The notes under the pieces are model-generated. The model was given only the letters and a program-made list of their open reading frames with translations, searched no databases and was not told the origin of the DNA. From the NCBI GenBank assembly GCA_013043825.1, contig JABDNM010000230.1, positions 1 through 38,155 on the forward strand: 38,155 nucleotides of DNA, written 5' to 3'. Origin of the DNA: Flavobacteriaceae bacterium. GTDB lineage: Bacteria; Bacteroidota; Bacteroidia; Flavobacteriales; Flavobacteriaceae. The translations under genes were made by a program, and so were the position numbers. Positions 8,191-15,576 of this stretch are shown piece by piece (the stretch's first letter is position 1; every line of letters begins with the position of its first letter).

Positions 8191-9255
8191 TTAGGAATTC
8201 TTTTTAACGGCTGCTTTCTTTCGATTGGTTCGTAAAGGATTTTCCGAGTAAAGCTCGTGTTCACGCCTGTTTTTGAAGATGGAAATCGCCCTAAAAATCG
8301 CCTGGGAGAACGAGCTTGGATTTGCCTTATTCTGCCCTGCCAGATCATAGGCAGTTCCATGGTCTGGAGAAGTCCTAATGCGATTCAAACCAGCCGTATA
8401 GTTCACCCCACTGCCAAATGCCAAAGTTTTAAAAGGGATCAATCCTTGATCGTGGTAGGAAGCGATCACAGCGTCAAATTGTTTATAGTTTCCCGAACCA
8501 AAAAAACTGTCGGCGGCATAGGGCCCCATAACCAATTTACCGTTATTCCTAATATTGTCAAGTGCGGGACGCAGCACAACGTCGTCTTCGTTGCCAATTA
8601 CCCCGCCATCACCTGTGTGAGGGTTTATCCCTAGAACAGCGATCTTTGGCTTAACAATGCCAAAATCTTCGATAAGAGTCTTGTGTACCGTAATTATTTT
8701 CTTGTCGATGAGCTCCCTGGTAATGGTATTGGAAACTTCTTTAACAGCCACATGGTCTGTGAGCAGTCCTACCTTTAGCTCGTCAGAGATCATGAACATA
8801 AGGCTGTCGCCCCCCAATTCTTGTGCGAGATAATCTGTATGGCCCGGGAAAGCGAAGCTCTCAGACTGAACATTACTTTTGTTAATGGGGGCGGTGACCA
8901 ATACATCGATCTTTTCTTCTTTCAACGCCTTCACAGCTGCTTCCAACGATTTGATAGCATAGGCCCCCATGACAGGGTCCTCTTTCCCGAAATTGATATC
9001 TACAGGCTCCTTCCACACATTCAAGACATTGATCTTCTTATGAACAATACGATCCAAACTGTCAATTCCATGAAGGCTGATATCCAATTCATAAGACTTT
9101 TTAAAGAAAGACATTACCTTGACCGAAGCAAAAATAACTGGGGTGCAAAAATCCAGCATACGGCTGTCCTTGAAGCTTTTTAAAACTACTTCACTCCCTA
9201 TTCCATTTAAGTCTCCAATGGAGATACCAACTATTATTTTTTCATTCTTGTTCAT
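8191..9255 (-). CDS. pdxA: 4-hydroxythreonine-4-phosphate dehydrogenase
   Basis: An NAD-dependent, metal-requiring enzyme of the DXP-dependent pyridoxal phosphate (vitamin B6) pathway that oxidises 4-phosphohydroxy-L-threonine. It is 354 aa, slightly longer than the common 330, with a Lys-rich tail at the end. The N-terminus reads VGISIGDLNGIGSEV, where most members have GDPxGIGPE. Metal-ligand segments FPGHTDYLAQ, LTDHVAVKEV and IASYHDQGLIPFK carry the conserved histidines, and FGSGVNYTAGL and RTSPDHGTAYDLAG form the C-terminal substrate site. Divergent from ribE with an upstream gap of 60 bases in which the two promoters seem to face each other. Confidence 0.95.
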   Translation of the reverse strand: MNKNEKIIVGISIGDLNGIGSEVVLKSFKDSRMLDFCTPVIFASVKVMSFFKKSYELDISLHGIDSLDRIVHKKINVLNVWKEPVDINFGKEDPVMGAYAIKSLEAAVKALKEEKIDVLVTAPINKSNVQSESFAFPGHTDYLAQELGGDSLMFMISDELKVGLLTDHVAVKEVSNTITRELIDKKIITVHKTLIEDFGIVKPKIAVLGINPHTGDGGVIGNEDDVVLRPALDNIRNNGKLVMGPYAADSFFGSGNYKQFDAVIASYHDQGLIPFKTLAFGSGVNYTAGLNRIRTSPDHGTAYDLAGQNKANPSSFSQAIFRAISIFKNRREHELYSENPLRTNRKKAAVKKNS

Positions 9256-9262
9256 AGGCTGG

Positions 9263-9289
9263 TTGCTGCAGCTTTAATTGTTATTTTTG
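9263..9289 (+). promoter_or_regulatory. candidate promoter of ribE
   Basis: The box TATTTTTG at 9282-9289 matches TAnnTTTG exactly. A TTG at 9263-9265 precedes it with a 16-base spacer, a little shorter than usual. The start codon of ribE is at 9316, giving a leader of about 20 bases. Confidence 0.5.
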
Positions 9290-9294
9290 TTCAA

Positions 9295-9302
9295 CAAATG
9301 TA
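9295..9302 (-). promoter_or_regulatory. candidate -7 box (TACATTTG) of pdxA
   Basis: On the minus strand TACATTTG matches TAnnTTTG exactly, 39 bases before the pdxA start. It lies just 5 bases beyond the ribE box on the opposite strand, so both polymerase sites overlap. No -33 TTTG was found at the usual distance. Confidence 0.4.
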
Positions 9303-9315
9303 ACCAAATGAATCC

Positions 9316-9906
9316 ATGTTTACAGGAATTATAGAGACTATGGGGAAAGTTTCGTCCCTGGAAAAGGAGAAAGGAAATCTTCATATTACAGTGGAAAGTT
9401 CACTTTCAAACGAGCTGCAAGTTGATCAGAGCCTCGCCCATGATGGGGTCTGCCTTACAGTAGTGGATATTGCAGATGGTTGCTATACGGTGACTGCCAT
9501 TCAGGAGACACTCGAAAAATCCAATTTAGGTTCACTACAAATTGGGGCCATGGTCAACTTGGAACGCGCCATGAAAATGGGAGATCGCCTGGACGGTCAT
9601 ATTGTTCAGGGGCACGTGGACCAGATTGGGAAATGCCTGAAAATTGAAGAAACTGCTGGAAGCTGGATCTTTCGCTTTGCTTACGATCATAATAGCGGTA
9701 ACATAACCATCGAAAAAGGATCGATTACCATTAACGGTGTTAGTTTAACAGTGGTTGATTCCAGGGAATCGGAATTTAGTGTCGCTATTATTCCTTACAC
9801 CTACGAGCATACAAATTTTAAATCCCTGGAAGTAGGAAGCAAAGTCAATCTAGAATTTGATGTTGTGGGAAAGTACCTGAAAAGACTTAGTCAAGGATAC
9901 TTTTAG
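9316..9906 (+). CDS. ribE: riboflavin synthase, alpha subunit
   Basis: Converts two molecules of 6,7-dimethyl-8-ribityllumazine to riboflavin, the last step of vitamin B2 synthesis. The protein (196 aa) shows the expected two tandem lumazine-binding barrels: the first begins MFTGIIETMGKV and contains HDGVCLTVVDI; the second begins GHIVQGHVDQIGK and contains INGVSLTVVDS. The MFTGIIE N-terminus, which forms part of the active site, is intact. No FMN riboswitch is visible upstream; the leader is short. The last 20 bases overlap the 3' end of a small gene on the opposite strand. Confidence 0.96.
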   Translation: MFTGIIETMGKVSSLEKEKGNLHITVESSLSNELQVDQSLAHDGVCLTVVDIADGCYTVTAIQETLEKSNLGSLQIGAMVNLERAMKMGDRLDGHIVQGHVDQIGKCLKIEETAGSWIFRFAYDHNSGNITIEKGSITINGVSLTVVDSRESEFSVAIIPYTYEHTNFKSLEVGSKVNLEFDVVGKYLKRLSQGYF

Positions 9907-10120
9907 CCTTCATTCTTCGGAAAGCAACGAAGCCCCCATAGATCATTCCAGCCAAAATAAGTACCAAAATATTACTGTCGATAAACAATTCTGGGGGTGT
10001 TCTTTGAGGTGGAGGGGGTGGGCCTGAGTCAGCAGTATAGGACTGACCAAGCATAGTCGCACTGTTAAACAAAACTAGTGCGAAGGCTAATATTGTTACG
10101 ATTTGGGGTCGCATTTTCAA
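9887..10120 (-). CDS. small exported protein with a PID-CTERM-like sorting tail
   Basis: A 77-aa protein. Residues 1-26 look like a signal peptide (cleavage near MLGQ|SYT). A run of prolines follows (GPPPPPQRTPPE), then LFIDSN, then a hydrophobic helix (ILVLILAGMIYGGFVAF) and a basic end (RRMKAK). This layout of proline tract, ID-type signature, single helix and Arg/Lys cluster resembles the PID-CTERM sorting tails known from very small Bacteroidota proteins, here with FID instead of PID. No mature domain remains between the signal and tail, so the product would be a tiny membrane-anchored peptide. The gene overlaps the end of ribE and has a plausible promoter at 10124-10153. Function is unknown. 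Confidence 0.65.
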   Translation of the reverse strand: MKMRPQIVTILAFALVLFNSATMLGQSYTADSGPPPPPQRTPPELFIDSNILVLILAGMIYGGFVAFRRMKAKSILD

Positions 10121-10123
10121 GGG

Positions 10124-10153
10124 CTAAAGTAACAATTTTTTTTAAACCTCAAA
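10124..10153 (-). promoter_or_regulatory. candidate promoter of the small exported protein
   Basis: On the minus strand a TTTG (10153-10150) is followed after 18 bases by TACTTTAG (10131-10124), a 7-of-8 match to TAnnTTTG. It is directly before the ATG at 10120. The poor last match and very short leader make this tentative. Confidence 0.35.
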
Positions 10154-10233
10154 GAAAAATTGAAGTTATCCAAAAATTATCTACTGGTTAATTTTATTAA
10201 TATTTTCTACGAGTAAACTCTAATGAGCTCTCG

Positions 10234-10260
10234 ATAAGTTTCTGATTATCAAAAACTTAT
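10234..10260. repeat. weak inverted repeat in an AT-rich gap
   Basis: ATAAGTTT at 10234-10241 and AAACTTAT at 10253-10260 can pair over 8 bp with an 11-base loop. It lies in the 220-base gap between the small exported protein and the tRNA gene. There is no T-run after it on either strand, so it is not a clear terminator. Nothing else is evident in this gap. Confidence 0.35.
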
Positions 10261-10340
10261 AGTCTATAATTTGTCAAAATTCACTACTATTAACAGCGAA
10301 CAACGGAATATTAATTAAACGCTAATTTCAAAATTTATTG

Positions 10341-10414
10341 TGGTCCCACTTGGGCTCGAACCAAGGACCCCCTGATTATGAGTCAGGTGCTCTAACCAGC
10401 TGAGCTATGGGACC
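10341..10414 (-). tRNA. tRNA with CAU anticodon (elongator Met, possibly Ile2)
   Basis: The minus strand folds into a complete cloverleaf of 74 bases: acceptor GGTCCCA/TGGGACC, D-stem GCTC/GAGC with loop AGCTGGTTA, anticodon stem CCTGA/TCAGG with loop CTCATAA (anticodon CAT), T-stem CTTGG/CCAAG with loop TTCGAGC, discriminator A. The 3' CCA is not encoded. The acceptor stem is fully paired and the anticodon stem lacks three G-C pairs, so it is not an initiator. The nine-base D loop resembles elongator tRNA-Met more than tRNA-Ile2, but a CAU tRNA modified to lysidine cannot be excluded. It sits 48 bases after mce, with its own promoter. Confidence 0.93.
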
Positions 10415-10426
10415 AAAATCAGCTGC

Positions 10427-10457
10427 CAAAGGTAAAACACTTTATGAGTCTAACAAA
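10427..10457 (-). promoter_or_regulatory. promoter of the CAU tRNA
   Basis: On the minus strand TTTG (10457-10454), a 19-base spacer and TACCTTTG (10434-10427) give a full match to the Bacteroidota promoter consensus, both elements and spacing. Transcription would start around 10420, a few bases before the tRNA. It is the best promoter in the window and lies between the mce stop and the tRNA. Confidence 0.75.
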
Positions 10458-10462
10458 ACTAA

Positions 10463-10867
10463 TTATTCTTTTCTCTCCTCACACAATTCAACCAAGACTC
10501 CATTGGACGATTTTGGATGCAAAAAAGCAACCCACTTGTTATCTGCTCCTGCTTTCGGTTCCCGGTTCAGCACAACGAAGCCTTCTCCCTCCAATCGATC
10601 TATTTCTGCTCGAATATCATCTACTTTAAATGCGATATGGTGAATTCCTTCTCCTCTTTTATCAATGAACTTGGCTATTGGACTCTCCGGTGAATTGGCT
10701 TCCAAAAGCTCTATCTTACTGTCGCCTATTTTAAAGAATGAGGTGGTAACTCCTTCCGATTCAACATACTCTTCTTTATAAGGATTGCTGTTCAACAGTA
10801 TTTTATATACGGAATTTGCCGCCTCAAGGTTTTTTACGGCTATGCCTATGTGTTCGATCTTATTCAT
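10463..10867 (-). CDS. mce: methylmalonyl-CoA epimerase
   Basis: Interconverts (R)- and (S)-methylmalonyl-CoA, linking propionyl-CoA and succinyl-CoA metabolism through the B12-dependent mutase (not in this window). The protein is 134 aa, normal for the family, and has the vicinal-oxygen-chelate fold: first half-site MNKIEHIGIAVKNLE with a metal histidine, then KIELLEA with a glutamate, then GIHHIAFKVDD with the second histidine, then GVLVELCEE with the last acidic ligand. Upstream, TACTTTTG at 10901-10908 is a probable -7 box. The gene is divergent from rbfA. Confidence 0.93.
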   Translation of the reverse strand: MNKIEHIGIAVKNLEAANSVYKILLNSNPYKEEYVESEGVTTSFFKIGDSKIELLEANSPESPIAKFIDKRGEGIHHIAFKVDDIRAEIDRLEGEGFVVLNREPKAGADNKWVAFLHPKSSNGVLVELCEERKE

Positions 10868-10900
10868 ATTTTTCTGAATTCCGGCTGTTTATCACCACTC

Positions 10901-10908
10901 CAAAAGTA
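10901..10908 (-). promoter_or_regulatory. candidate -7 box (TACTTTTG) of mce
   Basis: On the minus strand TACTTTTG matches TAnnTTTG exactly, 33 bases before the mce start codon. No -33 TTTG was found at the expected distance. Confidence 0.45.
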
Positions 10909-10954
10909 ATAAAAAGGGTGCGTTCCCAGTGAAAACCAATACTTTTAATTGTAG

Positions 10955-10962
10955 TATTTTTG
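10955..10962 (+). promoter_or_regulatory. candidate -7 box (TATTTTTG) of rbfA
   Basis: TATTTTTG matches TAnnTTTG exactly and ends only 4 bases before the rbfA ATG at 10967. Transcription starting the usual 4-7 bases after the box would begin on or next to the start codon. Confidence 0.5.
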
Positions 10963-10966
10963 CAGT

Positions 10967-11362
10967 ATGGCAGAAAGCAACAGGCAAAAAAAAATCGCAG
11001 CGGTTCTTCAAAAAGACCTCGCATCCGAACTCCAGAACGAATTTCGGAAATCGGGGCAATCGGGTATTATTGTTTCGGTCTCCAAAGTTTCCGTAACCGT
11101 AGATCTCTCACTCGCGAAAGTGTACACCAGTATTTTCCCGGCCGACAAGGCTGACATCATTGTAAAGGAGCTCAATGTCATCAAACCAAAGATCAAGCAT
11201 CGAATCGCTCAACTAACCAAGAATCAATTGAGGAGAATGCCAGACCTTCAATTTTACAATGACGATTCATTGGAATACATAAATCGAATTGAAAAGGCTG
11301 TAAAGGGAACAGACGATCCTATCAAAGACCCAAACCTGCTGGATAAAAGGAAAAAGAAATAG
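10967..11362 (+). CDS. rbfA: ribosome-binding factor A
   Basis: A cytoplasmic assembly factor that binds the 30S subunit and helps 16S rRNA 5'-end maturation. The 131-aa protein shows the single KH-type domain of the family: an N-terminal RQKKIAAVLQKDLASELQ helix, the strand region VSKVSVTVDLSLAKVYTSIFP, and the signature KPKIKHRIAQLTKNQLRRMPDLQFYNDDSLEYINRIEK. The C-terminal Lys-rich tail is typical. The permease gene starts 3 bases after its stop, so the two are co-transcribed. Confidence 0.95.
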   Translation: MAESNRQKKIAAVLQKDLASELQNEFRKSGQSGIIVSVSKVSVTVDLSLAKVYTSIFPADKADIIVKELNVIKPKIKHRIAQLTKNQLRRMPDLQFYNDDSLEYINRIEKAVKGTDDPIKDPNLLDKRKKK

Positions 11363-11365
11363 CAC

Positions 11366-12571
11366 TTGAGGTATCCGCTATATATCGCCAAACGTTATCT
11401 GTTCTCCAAAAGCAACAAGAATGCGGTTAATATCATTTCGGGTATAGCCGTGGTTGCGGTTATCATTGGATCCATGTCCCTCTTCGTGGTCCTTTCCGGA
11501 TTTGCAGGTCTAAAAGATTTTGCCCTGCAATTTACCAATGTCTTTGACAGTGACCTTCAAATTACACCTGCCCAAGGTAAAACCCTAACCTTGAATGCCG
11601 CTCAATGGGAACGTCTCAAGAAACTAGATCAGGTGGAGGCCGTTTCTCAAATAGTGGAAGAGCGGGTTTTCCTTCAGTATGATGGGAAGAATATGGTGGC
11701 GTCTATTAAAGGAGTGGATGCCAATTACCCAAAGATTACTCCTGTAGATAGCCTGTTATTCACTGGCGACTGGTTTGCGCCCAATATGGACGAGGTTGTA
11801 ACCGGTTTCGGAATTTCGAATAAACTTTCCTTGCCGCCACGCGATTATGGCAAATTATTGGAGATCTACGTTCCAAAACCAGGTACAGGCCAATTGAATA
11901 TGATCGACCCGGCTTCAGCTTTTACAAAGCGCAGGGTAGTAGCTTCGGGGGTATACGAGATCAATGAAGAGTTGAATAGTAAATATATTTTTTCTGAAGC
12001 AAGTTTTGCCCGTGACTTACTGGGAATCGATTCGACCCAGGTTACTTCGCTGGAGTTCAAGTTAAAACCAGAAGCATCGGCCAATGATATAGCTACTTCC
12101 ATTTCCGAAATTATTTCCGAAGAAATTAACATAAAGACACGCATTCAACAAAACGATGCTTTGTACAAAATGTTGAATTCGGAAAATCTGTTTACTTATT
12201 TGTTTGTGAGTCTCATTGCGGCCATCGCCATTTTCAATCTGGCTGGAACCATTATTATGGTAATACTTGAAAAGCGTGGCAACATTCGTACACTTTATTT
12301 TATGGGGCTCACGATCCAGGAGATCCGGAAGATCTTTTTTTACAACGGAATGCTCATGACTTTAATAGGCGTGAGTGTTGGATTGCTTTTGGGCTCTATC
12401 GCTGTTTTACTTCAAATGGAATTTGGATTTGTGCCCATTACGCCTAACCTGCCCTATCCGGTTAAATATAAACTCTTGAATTTACTGCTGGTTTTTGCCA
12501 CGATCTGTGGCCTGGGCTGGATCGCCGCTAAAATGGCTTCCCTTAGAGTGACCGAAAAGCTCCTTGCGTGA
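11366..12571 (+). CDS. LolC/LolE-like ABC transporter permease
   Basis: A 401-aa integral membrane protein of the MacB/FtsX superfamily with LolC/E-type layout. One N-terminal helix (about residues 22-48, NIISGIAVVAVIIGSMSLFVVL) is followed by a large periplasmic domain (about 50-270) and three C-terminal helices (FTYLFVSLIAAIAIFNLAG; MLMTLIGVSVGLLLGSIAVL; LLNLLLVFATICGLGWIAA). EKRGNIRTLYFMGLTIQEIRKIFFYNG is the coupling-helix segment that contacts the ATPase. LolCE moves lipoproteins to the outer membrane in Proteobacteria; that role here is an inference, and no LolD-like ATPase is adjacent. The start is a TTG, chosen because RYPLYIAKRYLFSKS begins in the usual place. Confidence 0.82.
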   Translation: MRYPLYIAKRYLFSKSNKNAVNIISGIAVVAVIIGSMSLFVVLSGFAGLKDFALQFTNVFDSDLQITPAQGKTLTLNAAQWERLKKLDQVEAVSQIVEERVFLQYDGKNMVASIKGVDANYPKITPVDSLLFTGDWFAPNMDEVVTGFGISNKLSLPPRDYGKLLEIYVPKPGTGQLNMIDPASAFTKRRVVASGVYEINEELNSKYIFSEASFARDLLGIDSTQVTSLEFKLKPEASANDIATSISEIISEEINIKTRIQQNDALYKMLNSENLFTYLFVSLIAAIAIFNLAGTIIMVILEKRGNIRTLYFMGLTIQEIRKIFFYNGMLMTLIGVSVGLLLGSIAVLLQMEFGFVPITPNLPYPVKYKLLNLLLVFATICGLGWIAAKMASLRVTEKLLA

Positions 12572-12577
12572 TTGGTT

Positions 12578-13570
12578 TCAGACAAACTGGTAATCTCCAA
12601 ACTTCTCTAAAACCTCATCGAATGCTGCAAATACGCTGGCCGAGTCATCGCTGGTTACCATTTTCATTCGGTATTGTTTGAAATCTGGGATTCCCTTAAA
12701 GTAGTTGGTGTAATGCCGGCGGGTTTCAAATACCCCCAGCCGTTCTCCCTTCCAGTCAATGGCCATTTGTAAATGGCGCCTGGCGGCTTCCACACGCTCA
12801 CCCATCGAGGGTGGTTCGCAATGCTCCCCCGTGGCAAAATAATGTTTCACTTCCCGGAAGAACCAAGGGTAACCAATACTGGCCCTGCCTATCATGGCTC
12901 CGTCCAGCCCATATTTGTCCCGCATCTCCAGGGCTCTTTCCGGACTGTCCACGTCGCCGTTTCCAAATACGGGAATGTGCATACGCGCATTGTCCTTTAC
13001 TGCTGCTATAGGTGCCCAATCTGCGTTCCCTTTATACATTTGAGCCCGAGTTCTTCCATGAATAGAGATCGCCTTGCAACCCACATCCTGAAGCCGTTCG
13101 GCTACTTCCACGATCCTGATGGAATCGTGGTCCCAACCCAACCGAGTTTTTACGGTGACGGGTAATTTTGTATGCTTGACCATCGCTTCGGTCAATGAAA
13201 CCATGAGATCAATATCTTTCAATATTCCGGCCCCGGCACCCTTACTGACTACCTTTTTTACCGGACAACCAAAGTTGATATCAATGATATCCGGTCCGCT
13301 GGCTTGAACAATCTCGACACTTCGAAGCATGGAGTCCAGCACCGCGCCAAATATCTGAATTCCAACCGGGCGTTCCTTTTCATAGATGTCAAGCTTCATG
13401 ACGCTCTTAGCCGCATCCCTGATAAGTCCTTCACTGGAGATAAATTCGGTATATACTACATCTGCGCCCTGCTCTTTGCAAAGTGCGCGGAAAGGAGGAT
13501 CACTCACATCCTCCATGGGTGCAAGTAATAATGGAAACGTTCCTACGTCTATGTCTCCTATCAAAGCCAT
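12578..13570 (-). CDS. dusB: tRNA-dihydrouridine synthase B
   Basis: An FMN- and NADPH-dependent enzyme that reduces uridines in the tRNA D-loop. The 330-aa protein has the TIM barrel motifs LLLAPMEDVSDPPFRALCK, INFGCPVKKVVSKGAGAG with the catalytic Cys102, KTRLGWD, SIHGRTRAQMYKGNADW and FGNGDV. DGAMIGRASIGYPWFF is the FMN phosphate site. The C-terminal helical domain that holds the tRNA is present. It converges on the permease gene with 6 bases between the stops. An exact TAnnTTTG box lies 7 bases before its ATG, next to the divergent lepA promoter. Confidence 0.94.
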   Translation of the reverse strand: MALIGDIDVGTFPLLLAPMEDVSDPPFRALCKEQGADVVYTEFISSEGLIRDAAKSVMKLDIYEKERPVGIQIFGAVLDSMLRSVEIVQASGPDIIDINFGCPVKKVVSKGAGAGILKDIDLMVSLTEAMVKHTKLPVTVKTRLGWDHDSIRIVEVAERLQDVGCKAISIHGRTRAQMYKGNADWAPIAAVKDNARMHIPVFGNGDVDSPERALEMRDKYGLDGAMIGRASIGYPWFFREVKHYFATGEHCEPPSMGERVEAARRHLQMAIDWKGERLGVFETRRHYTNYFKGIPDFKQYRMKMVTSDDSASVFAAFDEVLEKFGDYQFV

Positions 13571-13577
13571 TGTTGCG

Positions 13578-13585
13578 CAAAAATA
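13578..13585 (-). promoter_or_regulatory. candidate -7 box (TATTTTTG) of dusB
   Basis: On the minus strand TATTTTTG matches TAnnTTTG exactly. Seven bases (13571-13577) separate it from the dusB start codon, so the transcript would be nearly leaderless. Confidence 0.45.
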
Positions 13586-13637
13586 ATCATAATGGGACGA
13601 TTGTACTATTTGTAGGTAAAAAACTGTCTTTTTAAAG

Positions 13638-13645
13638 TATATTTG
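13638..13645 (+). promoter_or_regulatory. candidate -7 box (TATATTTG) of lepA
   Basis: TATATTTG matches TAnnTTTG exactly, 50 bases before the lepA ATG. A TTTG at 13609-13612 lies upstream, but its 25-base spacer is longer than usual. Confidence 0.5.
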
Positions 13646-13695
13646 CAGCGAGTCCCAAATGCAGAATTTACAAGGGCCTCCTTGGAAAAATTACT

Positions 13696-15492
13696 ATGAA
13701 ATACATCCGCAATTTTTGCATCATCGCCCATATCGATCATGGTAAAAGTACCCTGGCCGATCGGCTTTTGGACTTTACCGGTTCGGTGACCGAACGTGAA
13801 CAGCAAGATCAATTGTTGGACAATATGGATCTCGAGCGGGAGCGTGGAATTACAATAAAAAGTCATGCAATACAAATGGAATATACGCATGAAGGCCAGG
13901 ATTATATCCTGAACCTCATCGACACTCCCGGACATGTTGACTTTTCGTATGAAGTATCCCGGTCAATCGCTGCGTGTGAGGGTGCTTTGCTGGTGGTTGA
14001 TGCGGCTCAAAGTATCCAGGCGCAAACCATTTCGAACCTTTATCTGGCCCTGGAAAACGACCTGGAGATCATTCCGGTATTGAACAAAGTGGATTTACCT
14101 TCTGCTAATCCAGAAGAGGTAACCGACGATATTGTGAACCTGTTGGGCTGCAAGCCGGAAGAAGTGATCCCTGCCAGTGCTAAAACCGGGACCGGGATAG
14201 GAGAGATCCTTACTGCCATTATTGATCGTATTCCTGCTCCGAAAGGCGACCCAGACCAATCCTTACAGGCATTGATATTCGATTCGGTGTATAATCCGTT
14301 CCGGGGAGTGGAGACTTATTTCCGAGTGATCAATGGGTCTATTTCCAAGGGTCAGCACATAAAATTCATGGCCACCGGTAAAACCTATTTTGCCGACGAA
14401 GTGGGAACACTTAAGTTGAAACAAGTTCCGAAGAAAACCATCTACACCGGAGATGTGGGTTACCTCATCACAGGAATCAAAGAAGCCAAAGAGGTAAAAG
14501 TTGGAGACACCATTACCGACGCCAAAAATCCAACTACCAACATGGTGGAAGGCTTTGAAGATGTAAAACCCATGGTTTTTGCAGGGATTTACCCGGTAGA
14601 TACAGACGACTACGAAGAACTGCGTACCTCCATGGAGAAGCTACAGCTTAATGATGCTTCCCTTGTATTCCAGCCCGAAAGTTCGGCAGCGCTTGGATTT
14701 GGATTTCGATGTGGTTTTTTAGGGATGCTACATCTTGAGATCATTCAGGAGCGATTGGAACGAGAATTCGATATGACCGTGATAACTACAGTACCGAATG
14801 TTTCATATCACGCATATACCAACGCCGCACCCGATGAATGCATTCTGGTCAATAATCCCAGCGATATGCCAGACCCCTCCAAGCTTAATCGTATGGAAGA
14901 GCCTTACATCAAAGCGTCTATCATTACCAAGTCGGACTACGTGGGCCCCGTAATGTCCTTATGTATCGAAAAGCGGGGTCAAATAACGAATCAAACATAT
15001 CTTACTACCGAACGAGTTGAGCTTAATTTCGACATGCCGCTTGCAGAGATCGTTTTCGACTTCTACGACCGGTTAAAAACTGTGTCAAGAGGTTATGCCT
15101 CCTTCGATTATTCCCCTATTGGAATGCGTGAGTCGAAACTGGTTAAAGTGGATGTGCTGCTTAACGGGAACGTGGTAGATGCGCTTTCAGCGTTACTCCA
15201 CCAGGACAATGCCTATGAAATTGGTAAAAAGATGTGTGAGAAGTTACGCAAGTTAATTCCTCGACAGCAATTCGATATACCCATCCAGGCAGCAATTGGT
15301 GCTAAGATCATTTCGCGGGAAACTGTAAAAGCATTGCGGAAAGATGTTACTGCCAAATGTTACGGTGGCGATATTTCGCGAAAACGAAAGCTGCTTGAAA
15401 AGCAGAAGAAAGGAAAGAAGCGAATGCGCCAAGTAGGAAATGTTGAGATTCCACAAGAGGCTTTCATGGCGGTTCTCAAGCTCAACGAATAA
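13696..15492 (+). CDS. lepA: elongation factor 4 (LepA), ribosome-associated GTPase
   Basis: A translation GTPase that binds ribosomes; proposed roles are back-translocation and help in 30S assembly or stalled elongation. The 598-aa length is standard. The GTPase motifs are all present: [15 protein letters not shown] (P-loop), [10 protein letters not shown] (switch I), [11 protein letters not shown] (switch II) and NKVDLP (base recognition). Domain II and the EF-G-like domains III and V follow, and the LepA-specific C-terminal domain ends in [20 protein letters not shown] and [15 protein letters not shown], which tells it from EF-G. Its leader (13646-13695) has no notable structure. Confidence 0.98.
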   Translation: MKYIRNFCIIAHIDHGKSTLADRLLDFTGSVTEREQQDQLLDNMDLERERGITIKSHAIQMEYTHEGQDYILNLIDTPGHVDFSYEVSRSIAACEGALLVVDAAQSIQAQTISNLYLALENDLEIIPVLNKVDLPSANPEEVTDDIVNLLGCKPEEVIPASAKTGTGIGEILTAIIDRIPAPKGDPDQSLQALIFDSVYNPFRGVETYFRVINGSISKGQHIKFMATGKTYFADEVGTLKLKQVPKKTIYTGDVGYLITGIKEAKEVKVGDTITDAKNPTTNMVEGFEDVKPMVFAGIYPVDTDDYEELRTSMEKLQLNDASLVFQPESSAALGFGFRCGFLGMLHLEIIQERLEREFDMTVITTVPNVSYHAYTNAAPDECILVNNPSDMPDPSKLNRMEEPYIKASIITKSDYVGPVMSLCIEKRGQITNQTYLTTERVELNFDMPLAEIVFDFYDRLKTVSRGYASFDYSPIGMRESKLVKVDVLLNGNVVDALSALLHQDNAYEIGKKMCEKLRKLIPRQQFDIPIQAAIGAKIISRETVKALRKDVTAKCYGGDISRKRKLLEKQKKGKKRMRQVGNVEIPQEAFMAVLKLNE

Positions 15493-15576
15493 TTGTGCCC
15501 TTCTTATTTTTAATACTTACTCATGGATGTAGGCATTAGATTTATTTTGTATGTTTAACAATACGAATACTTTTTT

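Noticed and set aside
9256-9315. FMN riboswitch in front of ribE
   Set aside because: The leader is about 20 bases, far too short for the RFN element, and none of its conserved segments is present.
10121-10340. Possible small RNA or gene in the 220-base AT-rich gap
   Set aside because: No open frame of useful length, no strong hairpin with a T-run, and no recognised RNA motif; only a weak 8-bp inverted repeat is seen.
10341-10414. Initiator tRNA-fMet
   Set aside because: The acceptor stem starts with a paired G and the anticodon stem lacks the three G-C pairs of initiators.
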